Shown here: positions 1 to 13,400 of the stretch, piece after piece | How the letters are laid out: each line of letters starts with the position of its first letter | Numbering within the stretch: the stretch's first letter is position 1 | Source: Lichenostomus cassidix | Lineage: Eukaryota; Chordata; Aves; Passeriformes; Meliphagidae | Assembly: GCA_008360975.2 (NCBI GenBank) | Contig: CM039181.1 | Span: forward strand, 8,478,380 to 8,542,379 | DNA: 64,000 nt | Reading direction: 5' to 3' | Made by a program: the position numbers and the translations under genes | The notes under the pieces: model-generated | Database searches by the model: none | What the model saw: the letters and a program-made list of their open reading frames with translations, nothing else | Told to the model about the DNA's origin: nothing

Positions 1-2921
1 CAGCAAAAACACATTTCTGCATTGCCTACTACTGCTTTAAAAAAAAAATAAAAAAGGAAAATAAAAGAAATCAGAGGAACCTTTCAGCAAGAGTGGGAGA
101 GACAGCTCAGCCAGCATGGGCTGCAAAGCACTTTTGGACCTGCAGCTTGCCCAGCTGAATTACATTTATCTCTTTGCCTCACTGGCACAGTGCTGAAGAG
201 GCAAATTGCGCTGGTCTCATTGGGGCTGTTTGCTATTCAGAAGTTAGGACCAAAGTGCTCATATTTAAGTTTTATCTTTCTCACTAAATTCCTAAGTGCC
301 TTTGCTCAGCTAGTTTGCTGCTTTCAGTAAATGGGCATTTTGAAACTAGCTGGAACTTTGAAATCAGGGTAAGGCTAAGGCATCTGCACAGAAAAGGCTT
401 TGGGAAGACATCTCTTTTAAAAAAGCTTTAAACCAGTATGTTGGTTTATTCCAGGTAGTTCAATTTATGGTTCAATCAGTTTTCAAGGTTTTTGTGAAAA
501 CCCAGCTTCCCCCAGCTTCCTCATTGGGGGAAAGGAAAAATCTTTAAGGAGGAAAGTGAGCCTGTTCTAGACTCCTTTAAAAAATTATTTGATAGGAGCC
601 ACAGTCCTTTGGAGCCTCCTGGGAAGGAAGCTGTGAGCTTGGCTGCTCTCACCAGACCCTGCTCAGCACAAAGTGAATTTAACACCCAGGATCTCTCCTG
701 CATGGCTGTGGTCAGCCCTGGAACCCCAGGGTAGGTCAGCATGGCCAGGCCACCAGCAAGGCACAGCTCAATGCAGAAGGTTGAATCTGCAGCTGTTTTG
801 GGGCAGTGACAGGTATTGTGTCCCACATCATCCCAGCTCCCCTGCTCTTGTCTCCAAGCTCTTACCCTGAAGCACATTTGTTCAGCAACTCAGTTTTTTG
901 GGTTTTTTTTTTTTTTTTTAAGCAGAAATCTCATGCTGCACTAATAATTTCACAGGGTTAAAACCATGACACCACTAAAGCACATGCAATCTGGAAGCTG
1001 GAAGGTGAGAGCCAAATTCACAGCTGCAGAGAAAGGAACATTTGCCAAGAGGCTCTGCAGTTTTGAGGAGCACTGTCAGACAGGAGGAACAGGCAGGTTG
1101 TGAGTTGTTTCAGCTTTCCTCCAACAAGCACTGCACAGCCAGGGCACAGAGCTCTTCCTGCCAGCAGTGCCACACAACCCACACACCCCATGGCACTTCA
1201 AATAGAAAACTTTGCATGTCTAGAAGTGTATTTCTCTAAGGAACTAAGGACTTAGTCTAAGGACTCTCCCACACTCACCTTCCCTGGCTTCCTTCAGGAA
1301 AACTGGTTCAGAGACAGCTTAGGTATGTGTAATTAATGACTTTCTTATCAAACTCCACTGATTTAATATGTGAAAAATAGGGTATAATTTAGTCAGCACA
1401 TGTAACATGCAGAGCAGCTCCCTCACTGCCACTGGGTAAAACTTTTATTATGCAAATCCCAGTCTTATGGATTTACTTACCCATCATTAATGTAGTGCAT
1501 TTCTTGCTGGACAAAGGCTCTATGATGGAGAGAAATATGTCAGAAGAAGAAAAAAACTCTGTGCTGGCTTTTTAAAAAAAGAAAGAGGAAATTTGCACTG
1601 GAATGCTTCAGAAACTCAGGTAAAGAGGGATTTACTTAACAGGAAGGAAAAAGATTTCTGGGGGAAAAGTTAAGAAATATGAACATGTCTCAATATATGT
1701 TTATTGTAATGCACATTACACTCCCAAGCTCCTAGACACTTGTAATAAATAGCATTTGCGAGTATCTAGATAGAATTGCTATATCAAAAGGAATATAATT
1801 GGGCAATTAGGAAGCATTTTGAGAGACTGAAGTTTTGTGACACGGTTACTCTGAATGCTCTTGCACTGTGCTTAGAATGAACATCTCACAGCTCCTTTTT
1901 GACTTCCTAATGCTCCCTTATCAGGCTCCAGGAAAAAAAAAATTCTCCCTTCAAGTTTCTCCATCATGGACTTCACATCTAATTAGAGTATCATGCTTTC
2001 CCTGCAGAAACAATTTTGTTTAAGAATAGATCATTACAAACATGAATTTCTCAATGAACAGACAAGTTCAGTTTGACAGGCCAGCTCCCATGGTTTCAAA
2101 AGGACATGTTCCATTAAAAAATATTACATTTGGAGAAACATCAGATGTTTCCTTCCTTCACCTAACAGGACCATGGGGAACTCTCTTACACATTTGAAGG
2201 CTTAACTGACAGGCTATTAATTCCATATTTTACACATCAGCTGCTTAAATATTTAATCTCTTGACACTTCCTAATGACACTGCTGACAGCTGAAGGTTTA
2301 GATTCCTGAAGGCACTCAGTGACCAGCACTGCTGTGCAAGTCCAAGCAAAGTCCTGAGGGAAGCCAGCAGCCAAAGAGTTAAAGCAGAATGCTAGTGGTG
2401 AACACAATAATTGTCCCAGCCCTCATTTAGGGCTGCTTAACAAGCACAGCAGATCATTTGTGACACAAGCCCAAGCCAGTGAAAAACCCCACATGGATTT
2501 GATGCATTCCTACATGGCATGGCTAAGCAGAGGGGCTTTGGCAAGTTGGAGGTGAAATGTGAGAAGGCAAATGGGGTTAAACAGCTTAGATGGCAGCTGT
2601 TCTTGTCCCTGAAAAGAAAATGTGTTCAATTATTCATGTTCAGCTTAAACTAACAATGAAGCCAGCTTCAACAGAGAGATTCTTCTGCATTATTCATACC
2701 ATGGAGAGAGCAGAGTCTCGGCAGTGAGGTGTTTTTGCAGATGGATGAAGCCTACAAATGGTTCAGAAGCTGTGCTTGTTCATAAACTCGATGGAGAGAG
2801 AGTGTGTGTGATATTTAAATATAAAAACATTCCATTGGATACTCCTGGGAACAAATAGATAAGGCTTACATCATCTGGAAACCAGGGAGGATAAGAAACA
2901 TTGTTGAGGCAAATTTTAAAC
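1..2921. other. Non-coding, no gene seen
   Basis: AT-rich sequence with frequent stops in every frame and only short open frames lacking domain-like composition or paired splice sites. A T-run lies at about 901-919. I see no repeat family, RNA gene or exon that I can support here. Confidence 0.6.
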
Positions 2922-3410
2922 ATCACAGAATGGTTTGGGTAGGAAGGGACCTTAAAGCTGATCTAGTTCCAAACCCCTGCCATGAGCAGGAGCACCTTCC
3001 ACTGTCCCAGACTGCTGAAATCCCAGTCCAACACTTCCAGGGATTTGGCACAGCTTCTCTGGACAGCCTGTTCCAGTGCCTCAGCACCCTCACAGCAAAG
3101 AACTTCATCCTAGTATCTAATCTAATCCCACCCTCTTTCAGTTTAAAGCCATTTCCCCTGTCCTACCACTGCATTGCATTCCAAAAAGTTCCTCTTCAGC
3201 TCTCTTGTAGTCTCCTTTAGTACTGGAAGGTTCTGGAAGTTCTCCCCAAAGCCTTCTCCAGGCTAACAGCTGCAATTCTCTCAGCCTTTCCTCAAGGGGA
3301 GGTGCTCCATCCCTCTGAGCATCTCCATGGCCTTTCTCTGGGCTCACCTGAGCAGCTCCAAGTCCTTCTTAGGCTGAGTGCAGCACTGCAGGTGGGGAGG
3401 CACCAGAAAA
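2922..3410 (-). mobile_element. CR1 LINE fragment, 3' end
   Basis: The left edge carries CACAGAATGGTTTGGGT followed by a GGAAGGGACCTTAAAG-type block. This is the reverse complement of the avian CR1 3' end, whose tail is an ATTCTRTG repeat. Further CR1 blocks follow in order: a CCTGTTCCAGTGCCTCAGCA block near 3,070, a TTTCAGTTTAAAGCCATT block near 3,137 and a TCTCAGCCTTTCCTCA block near 3,280. The element is therefore on the minus strand with its 3' end at the left, truncated at its 5' end as most CR1 copies are. Open frames here on both strands are remnants of repeat sequence, not host genes. Confidence 0.9.
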
Positions 3411-6290
3411 ATAGACAAAGAGCAGCTCCAGCAGACAGCTACTGTCTTTGCTGTATCTCTGAGCAATTCTAGCCATCAGAGGGGCTGCTCAGGTCTCTGG
3501 AAACCACACAGAGGGCAGGCTGGGTAGCACACCTGCAAAGGAAAGTCTTCAGAGGCTGTTTTGTGAGCAGGAATTGGAAAGAAGTCTGGGAGTGTGTTTG
3601 GCATTGTGTTGTTCACTCAGGACTGCAGAGCAGAGCTGTCCTGCAGCAATTCCAGGGTCCTGTTTGATGGGAGCACCTTGCAATTGTGAGATCTTCATCC
3701 CTTCATCCCCCATCCCTCCATCCTCCATCCCCTGCCAAACCCATCCCTCCCATTCCTCTCCAAGCTTGGTGCTCTCCAGAGTGACATCCTCCATGGCTGC
3801 ATCCACCAGACCTCAAAGCTCCCTGCAAAAGTTGGTTTAGCCACAGAGTGTAACAGAGGATGGGCTGGAGAAACACAGCAGGACTCTCAGCAAGCCAGAA
3901 GAGAGTTTTTCAGGGAACCTCAGGTGACATCCCTCAAGGTAGCACAGACTGTCATGGTTTCCTTTCATTCCAGGTGATTTTTCCCCACACCACCAAAACT
4001 CTGCAAGAGAAACCCAGGATCCATTCCTAGTGTGAGGAAAGCAGCCATTTAACAGAGCCTGACCTGTAAATCCCACTCTTTGCAAGACAATGATATGCCA
4101 TTGCATTTATTCATACCCACAGGTGTGCAAACTCAGTTCAAGGATGTACCTGAGGCAAGCAAGGAGCTCTGAGCTCCAGCAAGGAAGGAAATGTGGATGA
4201 CAACAGATCATTCACTATAGCCATGTAGGACTGAGCATCAGCACAGCCCTCGAGGTGCATTGCTGCCCTGCATGGCTCTGCTCCAGGGAATGCCCTGTGC
4301 ACACATTTTTAGTGACCATGTTCTGTGCCAGGCTCAGTTATCCCATCCCAGCCTCATCCCTGCCCATCATCCCTTATCCCTACTCAGGAATGATTTCTTA
4401 TTCCTGCTCAAGAACCACACTTCTCATCAACTCTGAGGTTGTTCTTCTGGAATCCCTTCATTTCAGAGGCTGAAGTTTGCCCTCTGCAGAGCAGATCCAA
4501 AACTTCTGTTCCAATTCCTGCATCCAGCCCCAAGCCCAGCCTTTGAGATGCAAAGCATTTTGAGAGGGAGAGCCAGCATTTTAATCAAGATTTAAGTCAC
4601 AGACCTCAAGCCCTCCCTCCAATTAGTCACCCCATTAACCAATTATCCTCACTGCAGGGAGCTGGAACTCGATTTTTAGGCAGACTTTGGCTCAATTCAG
4701 GTGCCAACCCACTGTGCATCACCATTTTCTCTGGGGTTACAGAGCCATCTAGCAGTGGACTCATCACACTCTAGACTCCAATAGCACATTAGTCCTTTTC
4801 CATATAAGCAAACTAAGCATGGATTTTGCTACATACATTTTCCTGAATTAACCTCAAACATTTTCTAAACCTTTCCAGACCTCCTCCAACACCAATTACC
4901 CTTTTTAAAATGTAGGCAGTGTAGACTGATGAAATAAAAGCATTCAGGGACTTAAGAAGAGGTGACAGTATTACTTTTACAGGTTATCATTTTAGTGACT
5001 TGTTCATTGCAGGGTTGCCTCTTACTACCCAAACCAATTGATTTTCAGAGCTTTCTGCATTTTCACATCATATGTCCCCAGCATGCCACCCAGTAGATTG
5101 ATTTTTTCACTATGTTTTTTACTGGAGTCACAGAATTGTGGACGGTTTTTCAACATTCCACCTGAAGTTTGTGTGAGATATTTTACGGAAAATGTTTTAT
5201 TGCCAGGAGGAGCCCAAGCTAAACATAGCAACATCCTGTCTTTTGCTGCAGGAAGGAGCACACCCTTCCCTCAAGGGCTTCTAGCCATGCCTTCTGCTCC
5301 CCACCAGCCTTGGCATAAAGCTCAGCACTGAGGCACAGTGGCAGAACATGTCTGGAACAGAGGCTTTCATCCCCAGCAGAAAACACACTGTTTGAGCAGC
5401 ATGATCACAATAGCAGGAGAGCAAGCACTGCAGATAGAGGAAAAGGAGAAGGAAAAATGAGTCAAGATCAAGAACAGAGCTGAGCCTGGCTCCAGTGAGA
5501 ACATGGTCAAAAATGGATCTGGTTTGCAGATGTATTGTCAGATAAATGACAGGCCCAGTGTAGTTTTATTCCTAATCTTTGAATATCCTCATGGATGTAG
5601 GTAACCCCAGACTGACACAAGGCAGGATCTGTCCTGGAGCATTTAGAGGTATTTCTGACACTACACCATAGGCATCCAAGACACAGGTCTGGGCTACTCT
5701 GTCCTCAATTTTATTATTTGTTTTAACAAAGAAAGATTCTAGGCCTTGAATTTTTTAAGAACAAAACTGATACTATGACAGAAGGTTATGGGTATAGGGA
5801 GCAAAAATAATATTTTAAAATTAAAAAATGTGTAGGGCAATGTTTAAGAGGCTCAGAAGTATTTTTTTTTTTCCTGATGGAGGTGATGCTCCTAATTGTT
5901 TTGCTTTCTTTGTTTTAGCTAATATTGGTACTGCAAACATATCTGTTTCCCAGCCCTTTGGCATATGCTTCTCCCTACACTTGGCTTATTAATGGAATAA
6001 TTCAAGTCTTCAGATCACTAACAGACCACACGACCCAGGGATCACTTCTGCACCTGTGATTCACCTAATTTCACAGATTTCTTGCAAGTATGAGCTACTA
6101 AATCTCCTTCTATGCTGAAAGGAAAAAACCCCACAGTTTATGCAGAACCAAAAGTTCTCTCTTCTGTCTGAAGCATCTTTTCTTATTTGGGGGAGCTCAT
6201 ATGACAGAGATTAATGCTTCATCATCTTTTAAGGAAGAAAACAAAGCAATTTCCTGGCCTTTCAGAGGGACACCTCTGCCTTCAATGAGA
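3411..6290. other. Non-coding, no gene seen
   Basis: Mostly unique-looking sequence. A short low-complexity patch rich in CATCC lies at about 3,697-3,757 and opens frames on both strands. A pair of overlapping opposite-strand open frames at 5,025-5,331 has no recognisable domain, no splice context and no upstream promoter-like sequence, so I treat it as chance. Confidence 0.5.
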
Positions 6291-6291
6291 T

Positions 6292-6640
6292 CAGGTGCTC
6301 AGAGCCCCATCCAACCTGGCCTGGAATGTTTGCAGGGATGGGGAATCCATCCACCTCTTTGAGCGACCTATTGCAGTGTTTTACCACCCTCTTTGTGAAA
6401 AAAATAATTCCTTTTATAAATTTACCTTTTTTTTATTTAAAACTATTGTCCCTTGTCCTGTTGCAACGGGTTGTCAAAAAACATTTGTCCCCACTTTTTT
6501 ACCAGTCACTCTAAGTACTGAAGACTGCTGTAATATCTCTCCAGATCCTCCTCTTCTGAAGTCCAAACTGATGCCTTAGGATTTTAGCTTCTATATTTTT
6601 CATGTATCTATAATCCTGTGATTCTCTAGTGTCTAACTCT
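6292..6640 (-). mobile_element. CR1 LINE fragment, degraded
   Basis: This segment contains GAGCCCCATCCAACCTGGCC followed by a GGGATGGGGAATCCATCCAC block, the reverse complement of the CR1 region just inside the 3' end. It continues through a degraded TTGTCCTGTTGCAACGGG-like block. The terminal CACAGAAT tail is missing. More of the same element seems to continue at 6,985-7,215 after about 350 bases of unrelated sequence, suggesting a later insertion or heavy decay between the two parts. Confidence 0.8.
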
Positions 6641-6984
6641 GGACTCCATACAGGTGCTAAGCTGCTGTTCTCTCATTTTTAGACAAAACAATTCCTCTCT
6701 AAGCCCAAAACTCAAGGACACCTCACTGTCTCAGAGCCCAAGATATGTGAACAGCAGTGAATTGGGGGAGCAAACTTGGAGTAATTGACTTCATTAGCTG
6801 AAGCTGTAATTGGAGGATTAAACCTCAATATACAAATGGACAAAACTTACAAAGTGTGAAAAACCTGTGCCCTGCTGTCTATTTTGGGTGTAGCCCTGGG
6901 TGAGCTGTGAGTGCCCTGAATGCACCTGAAGGCCTTCAGTAAATATAAGTGCTCTTTATTCTCTTAACTTTGTCTAATCTCTGT

Positions 6985-7215
6985 TTTAGGAAAGTCCCTC
7001 TAGGCATCAAAACAATCCCAACTCTGAGCTTTTCCTCACAGCAGAGCTGCTCCAGCCCTCATTATCCTCGTTGCTCTGCTCTGGCACTGCTCCCACAGGA
7101 CCATAAGCATGCTGGGTGCCCCAGGCTGGATGCAGTGCTCCAGGTTGGGTCTTACCAGAGTGAAACAGAGAGAGAATTCCCTCCCTCAGCCTGCTGACCA
7201 CTCTGCTGCTCGTTT
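6985..7215 (-). mobile_element. CR1 LINE fragment, continuation
   Basis: Blocks such as GCAGAGCTGCTCCAGCCCTC, GATGCAGTGCTCCAGGTTGG and CTGCTGACCACTCTGCTGCT follow the CR1 consensus order on the minus strand. They come from further upstream in the element than the 6,292-6,640 piece. The two are best read as one insertion split by about 350 bases. Confidence 0.75.
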
Positions 7216-10040
7216 CCCTGGATCAGCAGCACTGCTTTCCCAGCAACAGCGATCCGGAGGCACCATCTAGTGGTACCTAGAAAACACAGTTTCATTTAAT
7301 TTCAGCTCCTGAGACCTGCAGGAGCACTTTGTGTCATCTGCTAAGGGTGCAGCCTGCACCTCCATCCAGACGGGGAAGGAAACCTAACGCAGAGCAGCCA
7401 GGAAGCCTTGCAGATAGTTTGACAAGCAATTATTCACCCGAGTCACAGACAGGCTCCAGACTAAACTAAGCTGCATAAAAAGCCCCAGCTGTGTGCTGAG
7501 CTGAGGGAGCACAGCACAGTTACTCCTGGACCTGCTCTGGCTTCTACAAATGGTGCTCCTGGACACAAGATCTCCCTCATCAAAGCAAGGGCTTGCAAAT
7601 CAGTGGGATTCTCATACCAGATCCCGACAGCAAAAACCAGGTAGCTTTGTCAAAAGGAGCTACTCCATTTGATGATGTGGCCATTTAACACAGAATTCAG
7701 TGTGAAGATCATATGACTCCTACAGTTTCTAAAGCCTCAGCTTTCCCCTTTAACAGCTCCTTGTACTCCTCATCCTACCCCTCTTCAGGAAAGTCAAAAA
7801 AGCAGATGCCAATACAGAGTAAGAAACTGCACCTCAGCTAATACTTAGTATTTGCAGGTTTTATTTTGTTACAGGCACTCAAAGAAGTTCCTTTTCTCTT
7901 GCATCCAAAGTACTCCACACAACAGGCTTTTTAGTCCCCATTGCACTTTCCTTTTATAGCTGTGAGTATTTCACATATAAGCCTTCATGAGCTGAAGAAA
8001 ACCTACTGCTCTATAATTACATGACCCTGCACAGTACTGGAACCAAAGATTTCACACTCATTTTTTTGCATATGGTGTTCTCATAGCATCCAGGGGCAAT
8101 AATGCCCAGCTTCTTTCAGGAATGCTGGAGCCAAGAAAAGGGAGAAGAGTTTTCATTTCTGACACTGACATTTTGTACAGTCAGCTACCAGCACTGTTAC
8201 CATACAAAGATAGCACCTCCCTTACTCCTTTTCCCCATCTCTTGAAAGACGTTTTCATTCTGTAGATATATTTATTTAAGGAATATACAAGTAAATGGCA
8301 TTTCCTGTAAGCATGAATATAACTTTTTCTTTCCCTTTCAGTGTACTCTGCAGATACTGCAATAGGAGCACTTTCAGATTCATCAGGTTTTGGTCAAGAA
8401 ACCTTCCAAAATTAGTGAACTGTTGAGGAGCAGAAAGGCTTGCAAAGTGAGGCTTTGCTGCCCTTGTGAAATCCTTGCTCACTTCTGTCACTTTGGCTAA
8501 CTAGGAAAGCATTCTGGGAATGACTCAGCTGAACTAGAGGTGACAAACAAGTTCCATAATTGTAAAGCAATGATTAGAACAATCAGTGCTCACAGTGGGG
8601 CTGTGGTTGGTCACACCTGATGCTGTTCCTATCTGCTCTGTGGTGTTGGTTAAACACATTTGTTGTGCCTCACAAGGATGGAAACTCAGAACAAACCAAC
8701 AGTTTAAGAACCCTGGATTTTTGCAATAAAAGGTCTTCGCCATACCATTGTGGAGATCCTGTGTTTAATGCTGCAGTGAACAATCAGGGTAATACCACAG
8801 CTACATTTTGACCTGTCTCGAGTCCAGCCTCCCTACATGTGTGGGTTGCTCTCTGCTGCAGAGGATTTTATCAGGTCCTGAGTACATAAGGACAGCTCTG
8901 TGGAGAAAAGCAAACTTAAGGGGTTTGGGGTTTTCAAACACTTGAGAAACACAATCCTCCTGTGCAGATGGTAGAACCAAACCGCCTGTGGAACACAGCC
9001 AGGCACAACTCCAGGCACAGCCAGACCATTCTCTTGGGTCCAACTGCACACACTTCCTCAGTCATTCTGGTTTCATGGCTGCTCAGGAAAGATTCAGAGT
9101 TACACAGATGTACCATTTCAAATCAGAATTTTAAACATTACACTCATTGTCACTGAATAAGGGAGCAACCTCATAACAGCTGAAACTTTCCCCATACTAA
9201 GCTTCTGCTAAAACTTTACATTAATACACATCCAAAAGAAAGGACAACTAAACAACCAAGTCAGTAAGTGCAAAATTGGGATTACAGGACAAGCATTTTC
9301 AGCCTTAGCTACAGCTCTGGCGAATTCTCACAGGAATTAAAAAGCTGCTTTAAACTCAGTCTCTCACCATATGAAAACAATCTTGACCTAAGAAGAATCC
9401 TTCCTAAGCTGACAGTGTTTTGGCAGTGGGAGCAGCTGCACTCCTTGGCTGTGTACACTGAGCACACTGAGAAATCCTAGCAGGCAGTGAGTCCAGCACA
9501 GAGCCCTGCAGGAATCAACTCCCTTCAGCTTTCAGTGTCCTTACTTTTACACTGCTTCCTCTCAATGAGCTGCCAGCAGGGTCACACGGGCAGCTCTTTG
9601 ATAGGTGTGCAGAGTCCTTAAATCCCACTGACATCCACTTCCTACCTTCTTTTACTCCATTATTTTACAGACAGCTGGTATTACACAGGGTATTTGTTTG
9701 CCCTCATGGTAACAACCCAGAACCTCACACTGTCCAGAGTGCTCCAATGCCTTTCCAAGTCAGACTACTTAGGCAACATTGTCCTTATTTTACAGAAATA
9801 TCTGAAACATCAGAAAAATCTGAATGGCACTTGAAAAGCATTTAAAGCTCTTAGTTTTCAGACTTTTAATTAGAGGAACTGGGAGCTTAAGTAATTTCAT
9901 TGGTTTTGACATTGTTGCTCTAGGTTAAATGCCAAAGAAACTGGTGAGAAATCAGAATGTGATTAAGCAGAGGAATGAACCACCATCTCCCATGCTAAGA
10001 AAACACAGAATAAAACATTCAAGTTACCAGTAAGAATCCA
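7216..10040. other. Intergenic DNA downstream of MRPS35
   Basis: No exon of a recognisable gene is seen. Open frames at 8,276-9,156 are short, overlap one another on both strands and have no family resemblance that I can name. The only structured item is the dispersed repeat at about 8,405-8,512. Confidence 0.5.
8405..8512 (-). repeat. Dispersed repeat, inverted partner at 42.83 kb
   Basis: The reverse complement of this stretch reads TAGTTAGCCAAAGTGACAGA, then GAAGTGAGCAAGGATTT and CACTTTGCAAG. The same blocks occur in the same order on the plus strand at about 42,830-42,925. About 100 bases match with scattered differences. I cannot assign the family. It could be an old LTR or a DNA-transposon remnant. 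Confidence 0.7.
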
Positions 10041-10047
10041 AACATAC

Positions 10048-10053
10048 TTTATT
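10048..10053 (-). promoter_or_regulatory. Polyadenylation signal of MRPS35
   Basis: TTTATT on the plus strand is AATAAA on the MRPS35 strand, about 155 bases after the stop codon. It gives a short 3' UTR, consistent with a compact housekeeping gene. Cleavage is expected around 10,025-10,035. Confidence 0.75.
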
Positions 10054-10206
10054 CAAAGGACAAGATTCATGAACAGGACTTAACTCATTGTCAAGTTTCC
10101 TATTTTTGGTTCAGGTTCTGAATATTATACATCCACATAATTTAGAAATACTACCATAGTAGCTGAACATGTCTGTAATAATCAGGGGTTCCTGCAGACT
10201 CTGCTC

Positions 10207-10479
10207 TCATCCTTGTATATTCAACAGTTTCTTCACAGATTCCTTGTACTGAGACATGTTACTTTCTGTTTCCCCTTCGTTTTTAAGCGCAATGACTGAG
10301 TTTCTGTAATTCTGAACCACTTCAGATGCCAGCAGCTCCTCCTTAGTGACACCACTGACGTTCTCTGAGGCTTTTATTCGCAGCAGTGTGTCCAAGGCAT
10401 TCTTCTGAGAGCGACTGTTCTCCCAGATATACTCCTCCATGTCTTCCTCAGTCTTCTCACTCTCCCACTTCTCAGTTTT
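10207..10479 (-). CDS. MRPS35: MRPS35 exon 8 (C-terminus)
   Basis: 90 codons plus stop. It opens [20 protein letters not shown] and ends [15 protein letters not shown], the family's C-terminus. Acceptor TTTCTTTCAG ends at 10,480. Confidence 0.95.
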   Translation of the reverse strand, partial: KTEKWESEKTEEDMEEYIWENSRSQKNALDTLLRIKASENVSGVTKEELLASEVVQNYRNSVIALKNEGETESNMSQYKESVKKLLNIQG

Positions 10480-13400
10480 CTGAAAGAAAATACACAGCCT
10501 TAAAAACCACTCATGAGTGAAACAAAGAGAAATAATCTGAAGAAATTTCTCTCTTGTACCAATTCACTTCAAGAACTGCATTCATTGTGGAAGGTGTTTC
10601 CTTCACCTAGAGTGCAAGGCTTGTAACTCAAGTCTGTATGAGCAGGATGAGTTCCTTTCTCCCACTCGTCAGGTTCTTCATGTATTTGGCAGATCTAACT
10701 GGGTGAGTTGGAGTGGGAGGAAAAGCTTGTGGTCTATACATAACAAAGGACTAAAAACTTAGTAAAAGTAGGGCTTTTGAAGAGCCCCAAACACTGCAGT
10801 TCTGGAAGCAGCCACCCAGCTACCATGTCCCTAGCACAGGATTCTGGTCTGGCTATATTGGCTGGGAGAGGGAAAGTGAGACAGTTGCCTAACGAGCCAC
10901 CCATGATGTGACTCATGAGGAAAACACCACCAAAAAATCCATTTCTTCTTCCTGCAAAACAAATTGCTCCTCAACAGAATCTCTATCCACAAGGTGCTAA
11001 CCTTTACCTAATCAGTGCTGCAAGATCAGACAGGATCACAAGCTGTCTGAGCACTGCTGAGCACACAATGGAATCCATGGCTCAAAACAAAGGATATATT
11101 CCAGCATTTGGAGACAGCCTCTCTTCAGCCTCAGCTTGTATTACTTACACCACATATAATGACACACTGAGAAAGAAGCCTGTTCTAGGTAGGGAGGGCA
11201 CAATTACACCACTCCTCACTGTTCTAAGATCTCAGTCAGGAGATTTACCCTGAACATCTTCAGGTATACTAGAAGGTGCCCAGGGAGTTTTTCAGCAAGA
11301 CTTGAGTGCTTCTTCCACCTCCCAGTGTAACTCTACAACCTCCATGTCATAACATCCTGAGTGCTCCTAACATGAGCTTTGGAATCCTAAGTAGCCAGAG
11401 ACCTGCTTAGGTTTCAACTGTGAACTCATATCCTTTCACACATTTTATGCTGAATCACAAGGCAAACTCCTCCTAGGAAACTGCAAAACTCTGCTGCTAC
11501 CAAGTGTTACTGGGAACAACCTGAAGTGGTAAAAATCACGTTCATTTGGAATGGCTTAAAATGACTGTGGTTGAAAAAAAGGAAGATGAGGCCTGAAGAA
11601 ACACTGTATGATAGATTTTAGTGTTCTCACCAATGGTCATGTAAAATAGCCATTCAGCAGGCAGACACAGACTCTCCGCCCCAGCAGAGCATTCCCACTG
11701 AAAGCTCTAAAAAGGAATGCAAAAGTAGTTCCCCTCAAATTCAATCAAGCTGTACAGCTGTGGGGTTGACAGATAAATTTTAGTTAAGCCTCCAGTGCCA
11801 TGCTGTCTGTCCATTCTTCATTTTTTTTCCTTCCCTCACCTTTCTGTTTCAACTTCCCTGCTCTTTCATCACTATGAGAGCAGAGATGCACCCAGGAGAC
11901 CTTTTGGCTATTATTATTCATATAAAGAAGCCACTTGCCACCTATCCCTACTGCTATATTCCTTCTTCCTTACTGTTATTTTTGAGTCTTGAATCTTCCA
12001 TCAGACTCCCATAACTCCACTACCAGCACAGGGGAGAGGATTCCAAAATGTGGCCAGCATTACTCTGTTGTTAATATGTTAGATTAGACTTCTTACTGTA
12101 AGAAGTAATGGAGAATAGAAAATTCAGGGCAACTTTCTAGTAATCTTTCAAGGCAGAATCAAGGTCCTTCACTCTCCCTCATCTTGTGTATGTTGAAACA
12201 CCATGTGGAATTGGAGCAATAAAAATTTAATTACTCTGAACATTTATCCTTACTGGAAAATTGACTTCTGCAGAATGCTTCTCATTCCTGCTTTCAACTC
12301 CTAACAGAACTGGACTTTTGAGTGATAAAAAATTAATCCAAGCTGTGTGAAGAAGTCAGTCCATGACCCTTTCAACCACTCGAGGGCAGCAAACTCTTAC
12401 TCTTTAAAAACCACTTGCACCATAAAAATACATTCAGGTTTGGAGTGATGTTACAGCATTCAAGAAATAGTATCATTTAAAGGCAGCAAAATTACAACTG
12501 GTTAAGCTGCTGTTAAATAATCTATCTAATACATCTCACTCTTTCACTGATTAATTCAATCCAGGCATGGGGGATAATTTGAAAGGAATCACAGAAAAAG
12601 TCCAAAGAAGATAAATTCAATTCTTGCTAATTGGGGCGAGTCAGCTACCTGATTAATACCTTCTGAAAGCTAAAAAAACCACAAATATTTGATTAATAAC
12701 CTGAGAACTAGTAAACAGGACACAAAATACCTCCAAGTATTTTAGAATGAGAAATAAACTAATATTGTTAGGTTTTAAAGATTCTAAAAATTGTTTTAAA
12801 ATAACTGAGCTCATGGGTCTGATATTGCATTACGAACTAATAAAAGAAGCTTCCATCACTGGCAACTAAAAAGTAATTACACTTGAAATTACATTTCCTG
12901 ATGTGTATCTGCATGTAACTTTTTCTTGCCAATTCATAAAATTTCAGTAATCCAGAGATTAACATAAATTGTAAGAGTCAAACTATCTTTCAGCAAGTTA
13001 TTAGAAGGCATTATCCCTGATCAGGGGAAAAAACCAGGCCACAAAACAAACCATGTCACACAAAATAAAAACCCATGTCTCAGGAAACCATGAATTTTTC
13101 ATGGGAATCAAAGACAATTACAACTGATTGACGAACTCATCAAATATTAACGTGGAGGATGAAAGGTAATAAAAGTGCAGGAGACTTGTGCATATTCAAT
13201 ACACACTGAACACTCACATATCAATATTGCATAGCCCTGTCTGCCAGCACTAATTAAAGCTGGAGCACAGCACAGCCATGGTGTTTGTCTGAAATTATTA
13301 AAGTGAGCACTGTCTAGCTCTCTTGTCATTGCTTAATACTGGAAACTACTCTGCCATTTATTTAAGATTTGTAATGCAATGTGATGCTGTTGGGGGGAAA